From NCBI GenBank assembly GCA_905250025.1, contig CAJNOJ010000300.1:1-64000 (forward strand): 64,000 nucleotides of DNA, in the 5' to 3' direction. The translations under genes were made by a program, and so were the position numbers. The stretch comes from Adineta ricciae. Lineage: Eukaryota > Rotifera > Eurotatoria > Adinetida > Adinetidae. Each line of letters opens with the position of its first letter. Positions within the stretch are counted from its first letter, which is position 1. A model generated the notes under the pieces. It was not told the origin of the DNA. It saw only the letters and a list, made by a program, of their open reading frames with translations, and searched no databases. Of the stretch, positions 11,856 to 22,156 are shown piece after piece.

Positions 11856-14470
11856 TCATAATCGTTCGTAGTTGTTTTTTCTTATTGTTCTTGAGTCGTC
11901 GGTACTCATCGTTTTAATATTTCTTCTGCCGATGAACATTATCCGCTGATTCATTGAAGATTCAACAGACGATTTCTTTCGTCGATAGATCAACGTTGGG
12001 TTTCGTAATAAAAATACAGCTAAATACCATCGACGTTTCGCTTTCGACCAATGCGTTGCCTCCGTTCCGTACAAATGTTCACGAAGTAGAAGACTCGCAA
12101 AGTAAAGTAACACGGGATGTCGATGCGCACATTCAATATGAATAAAAGCACAATATGCACTGAAGCCTGCATCGAAAGTTTCCAGTTTTCGACCCATGGG
12201 AGAATAATCCAATCGAGACATATAAATCACTCCTCCGATTGCACTCTTAATCACACGCATGATCGAAGAAATCAAACCGAGAAATGCATCGAGAAAAAAG
12301 TTAAAATATAAGAAGATCATCACCATTCGACGATGGTTCATCGATAGAACTTTACCGGCTTGTTGAAGAAACACGTACTGAGCAATGATTTTATTCAGAT
12401 GCATTTGAAACAGCGCAAAGAGTATCGGCGGAATCATGAGTTTCACAACGGATTCAACAGGTCTGATCAATCCATAAGTAATGAGAACATTAATAATCGT
12501 AGTGACAATCATCGTGAAAGTTGCAGTTAAAACGTACGCCCAAAGAACATAAGCGATTAGATACCCGCCGAAATGGATATTTTGGCCAGCATAATTGACA
12601 TTCTTCAAAGGATCATATGGTGTAATTTCGGTACTATTGCCACGAAATGCTTGTAGAAGATTCCGACGAATGGAAGTCAACAAAACGAGTAATTGTGTTA
12701 CGGTTACAAACACAGCGACGAACATCGCAATCAGAAAAGGTGCAACTAAATTAGGAAGTGGAAAAGTCGAACTTGACGCTCTCAGTCGAGATTCATCTTT
12801 CGTCAGGGCATCCAGAGCCATTTGCAAAGTATTGTGAAGTGTGTCGAGAATTGGAACAACTTGAACGCACGCCTAGAAATAACTTTTAGAAAATTCTAAT
12901 TTTCCAAAGACCTACGTTGTTTACCTGTGTGGTAAGGAAGAACAGAACGCAGAATATCGACGCATAAACACAAAGAACACGGGAAGAAAACTGAAAATCA
13001 TCCCGCCAATAGTAAATTTTCCGAAAGACGCGTGCAAGCCGATTTGATGGTAATTCCAGCTGATTGTTCGAGCGAAACAGTCTCGCCACATATCGAAATT
13101 CCGTTGAATTCATTTCTGACGAATGCAGAAGATTTCTTTCTTCGCTCGTCAATTGTTTCAACTCGATTCGTTTCACTCGAATTCTCTCCCAAAGTAAACT
13201 CGGCAGTTTTGCACTGATATATCCCAAAAAGCAATACCGTGGAATATCGACTAACAATTGAAGCAAAATCAACTTCGATCCTTTGCCGTAAAAGTCAAAA
13301 TACGCGATGTATTCGAGTTCCAAATCTTTGTTATAATTCAAATCGGAGAGATAATAATGATTCTGACAAACATCATCCGATGCGATGATTAGCCCGAAAT
13401 CCAACCAAGCATAAAGACTGGCACAAAAAAGACTAAGTCGACTGTTCATATGCACAGCTGCTAGCATCGGATAGCATCGAAAACCTATGGTTAGAACGCG
13501 GAAAATTTGAAGAGCGTAATTGAAGATTATTCCTATACAATTGAGAAAGAAACGTTCGAGAAGATCGTAACAAAAAAAGAGCAAACCGTGATCTGTTGTT
13601 ACGGCATTTCCATTGATAAGTTGATTAGCAATGGTGGATAGCTCATCGGCAAAAAGAGCGAATATGACTGCGGCAAATGTTCGTCGAACACATGTGAAAA
13701 AGTCCAATGGAATCGGTGCAGCGATGTAATTTCTACAAGATTGATTTGCTTTCGATGATTGTCGTTTGGAGATAAAAGCGAACAGAACAATAAGAAAACA
13801 AGCGATCGGGAAAGTAATGACATTGAATCCGGCTTTGACATAAACTGAACTGCAAAACGAAGGACGATTATAGAATAGCGATTGATTATTATTCAATTTA
13901 TCGATAATTTCTGTGTGAATACTTTTCAAATTGAAATATTTAATCATCGTCGCACAGAAAGCGAGAATTATTGTTCCGAACAATGTTATCCAAGATGAAC
14001 TGTCACATTTTGCTCTGATTTTTGCAACATGCACCACAAATGACGTATCACCGATCGGCTCATCAGTATAGGTTTTTGTTGGTTCATGTGATTTCTTACT
14101 AATCCAACGATATACAGTAAGACTGTAGAAAACAATGACTAAAAGACCTGTAATAGCACCTAGAGCAATCACTTGTTTGCCACTGCCTGACACTAAAACA
14201 AGAAATTTCTCTCTTGCGATAAAGCTTTTCAGACAAACATGATTACATTCATCACATCGTGCTCCTGTCCACCAAAATTTGCATTCACATGCCATTGTAC
14301 CATTGAAATACTCTTCACAATAGCCGAATGTTCCACATGCTTCAGGAATCGAACAATCTTTATAATAAAATCTGAATCCGATGAAAAATTTCCTCGTCAA
14401 AACTCACTAATTTGTGTAGACATCGTCATCTCGCAAACAATCGATCCTTTTCTTAACTTGCTTCGTTGTA
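11856..14470 (-). CDS. stra6: STRA6-type retinol transporter/receptor with N-terminal EGF-like module (5' end unresolved)
   Basis: Exons seen are 14408-14470, 12925-14357 and 11856-12872, all in consistent phase. Further 5' exons are expected because no start codon is in the first one. The C-terminal half matches human STRA6 in order: IAQYVFL then LSMNHRR, SAIGGVIYMSRLD, ETFDAGFSAYCAFIHIE, HRHPVLLYFASLLL and RRWYLAVFLLRNPTL. STRA6 moves retinol across the plasma membrane from a carrier protein. About nine hydrophobic helices are visible. Before the first helix is an EGF-like module (CSIPEACGTFGYCEEY then CECKFWWTGARCDEC), which vertebrate STRA6 lacks to my knowledge. Ligand specificity in this organism is inferred only. 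Confidence 0.85.
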
Positions 14471-14475
14471 CTGCA

Positions 14476-15529
14476 TGAAACACAAGAGATAACGAATATT
14501 ATTTAATCTTACATTGGTTGATAAAAAGGCAAATCAAATAAAGCTTTCATTTTTACCAAAGATCTTACATATGTGAATTTTTGATAAGAAATGGATTCAG
14601 AATTCTCTTCTTTTTTTTCTAGTTGAATGCTTTTCCGACAAGAAAACAATCACATCATCGAATCCATTTCATTTCTACTGACAATACGAACAACAAATGT
14701 AAATGCGTAGAATTATTCTTTTTAATTAAGGTGTTTTCCGATTTGAAAACCTTAAAAGAGTGTTCTGGTATTGGAATGAGACCTATTATGAATTTATTAG
14801 ACTTTCTACGTCATTCTTCAAAGTTTCTATCCGCCAAATGTGTTTATTGAATGACGAATTTGACGGCAAACGCTAGTGAAGATACAATTACAGTAAATTT
14901 TCTAAATAAAAGAAATTTCCGGTAGTGAGTGTGACTTTTGCTGTATTGAATTTTCTGTTTTAATTTACCTAAAAGTCGGCAGCGTACAAATAAATATGCA
15001 AAAAGTTATTTCACAACAATGGAAGAAAGCAACATGTTGCTTCAATTTAATCATCTTCATCCACCCCGATAAATTTCAGACAATCACATCGCATATGATA
15101 AAAGTGTCATGCAACTCTTTCCGAGAATGCTTTGTGTTCGTTGTTCAGTGTATATGAATTTGAGGATGTCACGAAAAACAAACATCGACAATTGCTCGTC
15201 AAGATTTGTCGGAGTTTTTTTTTTCTTTTTTTCTTATTCAACGAAGTAGAAGTGTTTGCATTTCCTCGCTTACATAATCAATCGAGTAAATACACAGCAA
15301 AATACAAAGGGTCACAGTTAAAAGTACAAAGAAAAGGAAGTCATTATTTTTATTGCCATATACGCGATCTGCTTTGCATTTGTTCTCTTTATCACCGTAG
15401 TTTCTGCTCATTGTTTTCAGAAAAAAAAATTCTCGAAAGAAATTACATTTGCCACTTGATAATATAGAAGAAAATTACGGTTTGTGAGAGAAAAAGTCAT
15501 TTCGTATACTTTTCTCTTTGAGAAACAAG
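14476..15529. other. Divergent intergenic region
   Basis: Lies between the minus-strand STRA6-like gene and the plus-strand five-span gene. It probably holds the missing first exon(s) of the STRA6-like gene and both promoters. I could not identify those exons with confidence. Confidence 0.4.
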
Positions 15530-16513
15530 ATGGGGTGGTCTTATACTACTTACACCATAGCAAATTACGGCATCACTATCGGTTTGGTACTTACAGCTAT
15601 CATTGGTGTATTCGCGACGTTCTTCAGCTCAAAGAAGGGTCAGGAATTTGTTATTGAGCGAGTTATTGGCGTCAATCCAACAAAAGCACACGATGATTAC
15701 GATCAATATAATGGGCAACAGATCAATATTAAAGACCTTTCGGGTACAATCGGTGGGTCATCCTCTGAGCGAAAATCGCTATTTTCTATGATCAAACAAA
15801 GATCGATTCTTTTCGTTGGAATATTTTGCTGCTTCATTGGTGGAATGATCTTATCCATCACAGCTGTGATCATGTTTCAAGGCTGCGTCTTGACAGATGT
15901 TCGAATTGTGCCCGGTGACGATTGTCCAGAATATACGATGGATTGTTTTGTTTTTAAAGGTAGTGATTTTAGTCCCATAACCCAAAATGCCACGTTTATT
16001 TGCGACCCATTAACGAAATCTACGTTCCCGAGCAATATATCCGATGCTACTGCTTGGTGTTATTCGTGGATCCTTCGCTATCAATCAACCAAAAGCGTTT
16101 TGGATCAATTGGGTATCGCCATTGCTCTTATCGGTTTCTTCACGACAATGTTAGCTGTAGTCGTGTATCTCGGTAAATGTAAAAAAACAATTGTCCTATC
16201 GATTGCGTATATCATAAGTTGTAGCACTCTGATCATTGTCTTATTAGTTTTCAAATGGTCGTTTGCGCCTTTGACTTATGCAATCCTGTCTGTCGGATTG
16301 GCATTAGGAATTTTTGGATTGGTCCTGTTTTGTATTTTACCTGATACAAAAAATAAAGTTTCCGATATACAAATGCTTTCAAATAATGGAAATCAAACGA
16401 ACGGTAGAGGTAATTCGACTTCTGCAGGCGGCAGGCGACCAAACCCGGCAACAAAGATAGCAGCTGCTCAGCCTAGAAGTAATGATCAAGCGGCAAGAAT
16501 CATTCGCAAATAA
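15530..16513 (+). CDS. Five-span membrane protein, family not recognised
   Basis: An intronless frame of 327 residues starting at the ATG in aagATGGGGTGG. Hydrophobic helices lie at about residues 14-34, 92-114, 197-220, 227-248 and 256-278. Between helices 2 and 3 is a ~75-residue loop with several Cys (GCVLTDVRIVPGDDCPEY, FICDPL, WCYSW) and N-glycosylation sites (NAT, NIS), so it is probably extracellular and disulfide-bonded. The C-terminal tail is polar and rich in Asn, Gly and Arg. The number of spans and one large Cys loop recall tetraspan-like or DUF-type animal proteins, but I see no decisive motif and assign no function. Confidence 0.7.
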   Translation: MGWSYTTYTIANYGITIGLVLTAIIGVFATFFSSKKGQEFVIERVIGVNPTKAHDDYDQYNGQQINIKDLSGTIGGSSSERKSLFSMIKQRSILFVGIFCCFIGGMILSITAVIMFQGCVLTDVRIVPGDDCPEYTMDCFVFKGSDFSPITQNATFICDPLTKSTFPSNISDATAWCYSWILRYQSTKSVLDQLGIAIALIGFFTTMLAVVVYLGKCKKTIVLSIAYIISCSTLIIVLLVFKWSFAPLTYAILSVGLALGIFGLVLFCILPDTKNKVSDIQMLSNNGNQTNGRGNSTSAGGRRPNPATKIAAAQPRSNDQAARIIRK

Positions 16514-17002
16514 ACTTGCCTTCTTTCGAACCATAACTGACATATAAATATGATAACTTATGAATTCTCTAGTGCTTTCGCCTTTCTTCTATTCGCTTTT
16601 ATTGAATATTTTATTGTGAACGACCAAATCTTCAGAAGAAAAAATAAACCATGTGAAATCAATCTTGTAAAGAGAATACGTGTAGTAGATAGATATTTCA
16701 TTGAGAATATGTGCGCAATCATTCGTTACGATTATATCAGCATATGAAAACAAAATCAACGCATGGCTTTTACATTTTAGTCAAGGCTAGTCACATCAAC
16801 GCATGATATATTTTTTTTGGTTCGCGCCATTGCACCAAGGTGGTGACAAGTTCGGTTAGAACAGTAAATGCACATGTGTGTATTTAATAAAACAAGTATA
16901 AAATATTATATTCCGAATTTGTTTTTCTTCTTGATAGGAAGAAAGCATATACAAGCGGTGTTTTACGATTCAATCGTTTTGACTAAACGACTCTGATAAA
17001 AT
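16514..17002. other. Intergenic and upstream region of the first Cys-rich gene
   Basis: AT-rich, no gene seen. A TATA-like tataaaa is at 16897, about 105 bases before the next start codon. Confidence 0.4.
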
Positions 17003-18154
17003 ATGTTTACACTAAGTGGTCGACAGCAATACTTGAGTGGATGGATTCTGATTTCGAGTTTTGGTATATTGAATGCTCTGCAGGATCATTTAGGTAGATC
17101 ACCACCTGTGAAAGTATGTCCCGGTTCACAATTATTATGTGGTGATAGGACTTGCTACGATCCCGCTACACGAATTTGCACGGAACATGGTAAAGTTACT
17201 CAGTGTGTCAGCGTCTGTGGAAATCAATGTTACAATTCAAACACACATCATTGTCTAAACGGTACCATATGCAGATTATTCGAACAGTTATGCACTGTTA
17301 AGTACGATATCTACATTTCAAAAGTACACAATTCATTATCAAATCAATGCTACAATCCTAAAGATCAAGCATGTCTGAATAACACACTCTGTGATCGATC
17401 ACAAGTATGTAATCACCAGTGCCTTGAAGGAAATCAATTGTGTGTCAGAAACAAGACAGTATGCAACTTTCCTAATGGCAACTGGTATTACGTTTTCAGA
17501 TCAACATTGACTACAGTTGAGTCATGCAATGGAATATGTTATAATACTTCAATTCAACATTGCATTAACAATACTCTCCGGTGCGCGGATAATAACAACT
17601 GTTCTGGTACATGCTACAATTCGTCAACACACAAATGTTTGAATGGAACAATATGCACTTTACGTCAACAAGTATGTGACACATATTCTCCGTATATGAA
17701 TCAATGCTATGATCCAATAGAGCAGTTATGTTACAACAACACACTTTGTAATCGTGCTTCGCGCTCGTGCAAACAACAATGTCTACAAAATAATCAGATA
17801 TGTGTTAATGATAACACGATATGTAATACTACGTTATCGTATGATCTTTACAATCAAAATCAAATTCAATTATGCGATGGGATATGTTATGATACATCTG
17901 TTCACCGATGTGTACGCGGAAATTTAGAAATAATTTCTACGACAATAGTACGTGTATCATCTGATCGCCGTTGGATATTATGGGGTTTATCTAGCATTGA
18001 CTGCTATATAATAATCCTTTTCTGCATGGTGATTTATTGTATACTGCGATTGTCTCATCCTTTCTTGGCTACAGCTGAAAAATCGGTTCATCCGGATCTT
18101 GATCAAATTCAACTGATCAAAAACGACCAATCTCCATCGCAAACTACGTATTGA
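17003..18154 (+). CDS. Cys-rich repeat type I membrane protein, paralogue 1 (about one full unit)
   Basis: A single exon of 383 residues, the smallest of three tandem paralogues. It starts with a signal peptide, then a conserved head domain (CPGSQLLCGDRTCYDP). One full Cys-rich unit follows, then a terminal half unit, one transmembrane helix around residues 325-345, and a short tail with EKSVHPDLDQIQLIKNDQ. Each unit contains regularly spaced Cys and many N-glycosylation sequons (NNT, NGT, NCS). The sub-repeat CY[DN]P-x4-C-[IL]N-[GN]T-[LI]C resembles the Cys pattern of fungal endo-1,3(4)-beta-glucanase carbohydrate-binding modules, so glycan binding is a reasonable but unproven guess. The shared tail motif suggests a common cytoplasmic partner. 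The absence of introns contrasts with most neighbours. Confidence 0.85.
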   Translation: MFTLSGRQQYLSGWILISSFGILNALQDHLGRSPPVKVCPGSQLLCGDRTCYDPATRICTEHGKVTQCVSVCGNQCYNSNTHHCLNGTICRLFEQLCTVKYDIYISKVHNSLSNQCYNPKDQACLNNTLCDRSQVCNHQCLEGNQLCVRNKTVCNFPNGNWYYVFRSTLTTVESCNGICYNTSIQHCINNTLRCADNNNCSGTCYNSSTHKCLNGTICTLRQQVCDTYSPYMNQCYDPIEQLCYNNTLCNRASRSCKQQCLQNNQICVNDNTICNTTLSYDLYNQNQIQLCDGICYDTSVHRCVRGNLEIISTTIVRVSSDRRWILWGLSSIDCYIIILFCMVIYCILRLSHPFLATAEKSVHPDLDQIQLIKNDQSPSQTTY

Positions 18155-19024
18155 CTCGCATTTTTTATATTAACATTATTATCAACAGATCTATTTGTAC
18201 TCATTCAAATTCTTCGCTCTTGCATGTCATAAATTAGATAAGATAATCGAAGTTCATTTCGTTGGTATTTTCATAGATTGAAATCAATATTCTGAAGATA
18301 GCTGCCGTTTTGCGTTGCAGCAAAGACATCATCACCTTCAAGGTTGCTATGAAGTTGACCACATTCTTAAAGCGAGGTTACCAAAAGCGGCAAACATCAC
18401 TGATAAGAGTTAGCGATAACATTTATTCTCACTTGAAGAGTCTACAATGCAAGGGTGATTTAGTTTTTTTTCTGTTGATACTCTTCAACATAGATGTCGC
18501 AAGTGAGAAAGTGCATTAGTTAAGAAATGTACGAAAGAACCATAGGTTTATTCTCTAGTAATTTAGCAATATTCATAATTTGATCAGTATTTTTAGTCAG
18601 AACTAGTATCACACTATAGTGTATGTTATGTCTTTTTCGATTTATGCTATTTGATGAGAAATATTTCCACATAAAATTTTTTAACGCCTGTAATTATCAA
18701 AAGAAAGAACGGAAGGAATCTGACTGAGTCATACGCGATTCAATGCGAAAGAAAAACACACAAAAGAATTAGCAAGCATTTGCAAATGAAACAGTGTGCA
18801 TATAAGAATAAATCATGAACCTTTTAGGTACATCAAAATTTTCTTCGCGTACCGAAAGTTCGTATGAAATATAAATATAGACGTGACTAATGTTGCACTT
18901 ACGACTATATGGCGTGATCAGATTTTTTCATGAGAGTGACTCATATATTGATTGCACGATTGAATTCATTACGGTTAGAGGCTACTTTGTTTGTTTTAGT
19001 TCGACAGTATCGAAGAAGTGAGTT
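18155..19024. other. Intergenic between paralogues 1 and 2
   Basis: About 870 bases with only short frames. No decayed copy of the Cys-rich unit was recognised here. It presumably contains the 3' end of paralogue 1 and the promoter of paralogue 2. Confidence 0.4.
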
Positions 19025-20983
19025 ATGCAAGTCATGTTTATACCAAATGGTGAGGTGCGATATGCGAATTTGTGGATTTTACTTGCAGTTTTGGGTGCAT
19101 CAAATGCTCTAACCGATCATTTGAATGCGTCACAACCTGTAAAATTTTGTCCTGAGTCACAATTACTATGCGGCGAGAATACTTGTTACGACCCAGTTAC
19201 ACAGAACTGTACTAACTCCGGTAGAGCTGTTGAATGTATTAATGCCTGTCGAGATCAATGTTACAGTCGAGATACACATCGATGTTTAAATGGCACATTG
19301 TGCAAACGATATGAACGATTATGCTCTGTTAAGTACGAAGTTTACGCTTCAAAAGTATATGATCCACCATCAAATCAGTGCTATAATCCTAAGCGTCAAG
19401 CATGTATAAACAACACACTATGCGATCCATATCAAGTGTGTGGTCAACAATGTCTCCAAGGAAAACAACTGTGCATCAATAACAAAACAATATGCCAGTC
19501 ACCTAACGTATACAGGTATTATAATTATGGATCAAGATTCACTTCGATTGGATCATGTAACGGTACATGTTACTATGTTGTCGATGAAGAATGTGTTAAT
19601 AATACGGTCCAGTGTATCAATAGTAACAATTGTTCTGGTACATGTTATAATTCATCAGCACAAAAATGTTTGAATGGTACTTTATGCGAACTCAATGAGG
19701 AATTGTGCACTGTTAAATACAATGAATGGGGTCCGCAATATAATTCACCGTCATATCAATGTTACAATCTTAACGATCAAATATGTGTCAACAACACGCT
19801 TTGTTACAAACATAGTGTGTGTGGTCAACAATGTCTTGGAGGAGACCAGCTCTGTATCAGAAATAAAACAATATGCAATCGTCCTATAGGTAATTCTCTG
19901 TACATCGGTGGATCAACACTCACTACGATTGAATCATGTAATGGTAATTGCTATGATTCTGCAGTAAACGAATGCATTGATGGTACTATTCAGTGCATTA
20001 ACAATAACAACTGCTCCGGAAGATGCTACGATTCATCCAGACTCAAATGTTTGAACGGAACATTGTGCAGTCTGTATCAAGATTTGTGCAATGTGAACTA
20101 CACTGGATGGGGCATGGGATATGATTCAGGATTACGATGCTACAATCCCAACATTGAAGTATGTCTCAACAATAAACTCTGCTTTCAATCTAGTTTATGC
20201 GATGGACAATGTCTAGGACCAGACCAATTATGTATCAATAATAATAAAACAGTCTGTTACTCACCTAACCCAGAGTGGTATCTTACTCATATGTCAAACT
20301 TGACTACAGTCGAATCGTGCAACGGCACATGTTATGATCTTTCAGTTGGGCAATGTATTAATAATACTGTTCGATGTATTAATAATAACACTTGCTCTGG
20401 AATATGCTACGATCCATTGACAGAGAAATGTTTCAACGGTACTTTGTGTGACCTAGATGCAGATTTGTGTATCGTAAAATACGATGATTGGGGCATTGAG
20501 CAACGTCCGCACTCGATATGTTATCATCCTAAATATAGTCTATGTTACAACAACCGACTTTGTACTCGTGGTTTTCGATCATGCGGTCAACAGTGTCTTG
20601 GAACTCACCAAATATGTGCTGATGATAATACAATATGTAACGTTACGTTGTCGTATAATCATTATGAAGCTAATCAAATTCAAATATGCAATGGTGTATG
20701 TTATGATACGTCTCTTCAACAATGTATTTACGGAAATGTAACAATCAGCTCTACTACAACTTCATCGCTACCAGAGGCGACAACAATAACAACACCTATA
20801 CCATCAGATTATCGTTCGATTTGGTGGAATCTATATATGACGATCAGCTATATTATAACCGCTTTGTGCGTTGTACTTTATGGTATATTACGGTTATGTA
20901 ACTCTTCGCCCTCGCCTTCAAGTGAAAAGTCTATTCTTTCAGACTTCGATCGAATTCAGCTACTGAAAAGTGATGAATTCTAA
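19025..20983 (+). CDS. Cys-rich repeat type I membrane protein, paralogue 2 (about three units)
   Basis: A single exon of 652 residues with the same plan as its neighbours. A signal peptide (LWILLAVLGASNAL) and head domain (CPESQLLCGENTCYDP) come first. Three full ~127-residue units begin at QCYNPKRQ, QCYNLNDQ and RCYNPNIE. A terminal half unit begins ICYHPKYS. Then come a Thr/Ser stalk, one transmembrane helix and the tail EKSILSDFDRIQLLKSDEF. One unit has about 16 Cys and five or more N-glycosylation sequons. A second in-frame ATG at 19034 aligns better with the starts of the other two paralogues. Function is not known; an extracellular, heavily glycosylated, disulfide-stabilised rod or glycan-binding stalk is inferred. 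Confidence 0.87.
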   Translation: MQVMFIPNGEVRYANLWILLAVLGASNALTDHLNASQPVKFCPESQLLCGENTCYDPVTQNCTNSGRAVECINACRDQCYSRDTHRCLNGTLCKRYERLCSVKYEVYASKVYDPPSNQCYNPKRQACINNTLCDPYQVCGQQCLQGKQLCINNKTICQSPNVYRYYNYGSRFTSIGSCNGTCYYVVDEECVNNTVQCINSNNCSGTCYNSSAQKCLNGTLCELNEELCTVKYNEWGPQYNSPSYQCYNLNDQICVNNTLCYKHSVCGQQCLGGDQLCIRNKTICNRPIGNSLYIGGSTLTTIESCNGNCYDSAVNECIDGTIQCINNNNCSGRCYDSSRLKCLNGTLCSLYQDLCNVNYTGWGMGYDSGLRCYNPNIEVCLNNKLCFQSSLCDGQCLGPDQLCINNNKTVCYSPNPEWYLTHMSNLTTVESCNGTCYDLSVGQCINNTVRCINNNTCSGICYDPLTEKCFNGTLCDLDADLCIVKYDDWGIEQRPHSICYHPKYSLCYNNRLCTRGFRSCGQQCLGTHQICADDNTICNVTLSYNHYEANQIQICNGVCYDTSLQQCIYGNVTISSTTTSSLPEATTITTPIPSDYRSIWWNLYMTISYIITALCVVLYGILRLCNSSPSPSSEKSILSDFDRIQLLKSDEF

Positions 20984-22156
20984 AATAATGATACAAACTT
21001 ATTGACGTCACCGCCATTATTAACTTGTAATTCAGACTTTTTAAGTTCGTCTCCCATGCGAATTTACTGACAGTAGACACTATATCCGTCATCTATCGAA
21101 GGCGGATTCTGGCTGTTTTATCTTACAATATGATTACAGATATGTCTGAAATCACGTTATATAACAGTAGTTTTTGAACAGCTCCTAATGCTGTAAAGTG
21201 ATTCACAAATGTAGTTTCCTTCACAGTGTTTGAGCATGTGGGATGAAATACCAAGGAATTCTAATACAATATAATAAATAGCGTTGTAACAAGCCGCATT
21301 TTTTTATTAATGAAAATAACAAACAGTTTTTTGTTCAGAAGAGAAATTCACGCAAATATAACCTAATTACAAGAAATGAAAAACAAAGCTAAAGATTTGA
21401 CAAGATTTGTAGTATCAACAACAACGGATAGAGTTTTCTTCATAGAATGTTAGTAGTCTTTCAACAGCGAGCAGTATTTCATTTATCTCTTTAAATATTA
21501 CGTACGGATTTTTCAATTCATATTCATTGAGAAGTTTTGATTGTGAAGAAAATTGTGAGGATAGTAGTCAAAGAAGTCTTGTAAATAAACTATACGTTGT
21601 ATAGTTTTTCTTTTTACACAAATCATAATCAATATATACATCTTACGATATTTCGTCTCAATTATTTACGTCGACGAAAATATATTCACAATGTGACTTG
21701 TTTTTCACTCGGAACTAAAATTACACCATCGAACATTACATTTGTTTCGATTTATATTACCTTGTAAGGGGTGTCCCTATGTTTGAGACAGCTTTCGAAA
21801 AGAAATTTTTTCTCATGAAAAAAAAAACGAAGAAAACTCGGAGATCTGACTCATTGAGAAGTTCAGTGAACCATGCATGCGTCTAATGCGCAAAGATACG
21901 AAATATCATTAAAAACGTTTTGTATTAAACAGCGTACAGGTAAGACATGTTATTTTTGAGTGTACGAAATCTTTTCTCCTTGTACAAAATATTTGCCTGA
22001 AAACGTTATGAAAATGAATTTTATCTTAATAAGAACAAACTGTTCTCGACTGCTCCTCGAACTATTGATTCACTATAGCTAGAAGTGGTTTATTTTTAGT
22101 TGAACACTCCAAGCATTCAGTACTGATCATATAAACAGCAATATCTGGTGTAAATC
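20984..22156. other. Intergenic between paralogues 2 and 3
   Basis: About 1.17 kb, AT-rich, without a recognisable gene, RNA or transposon. Confidence 0.4.
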
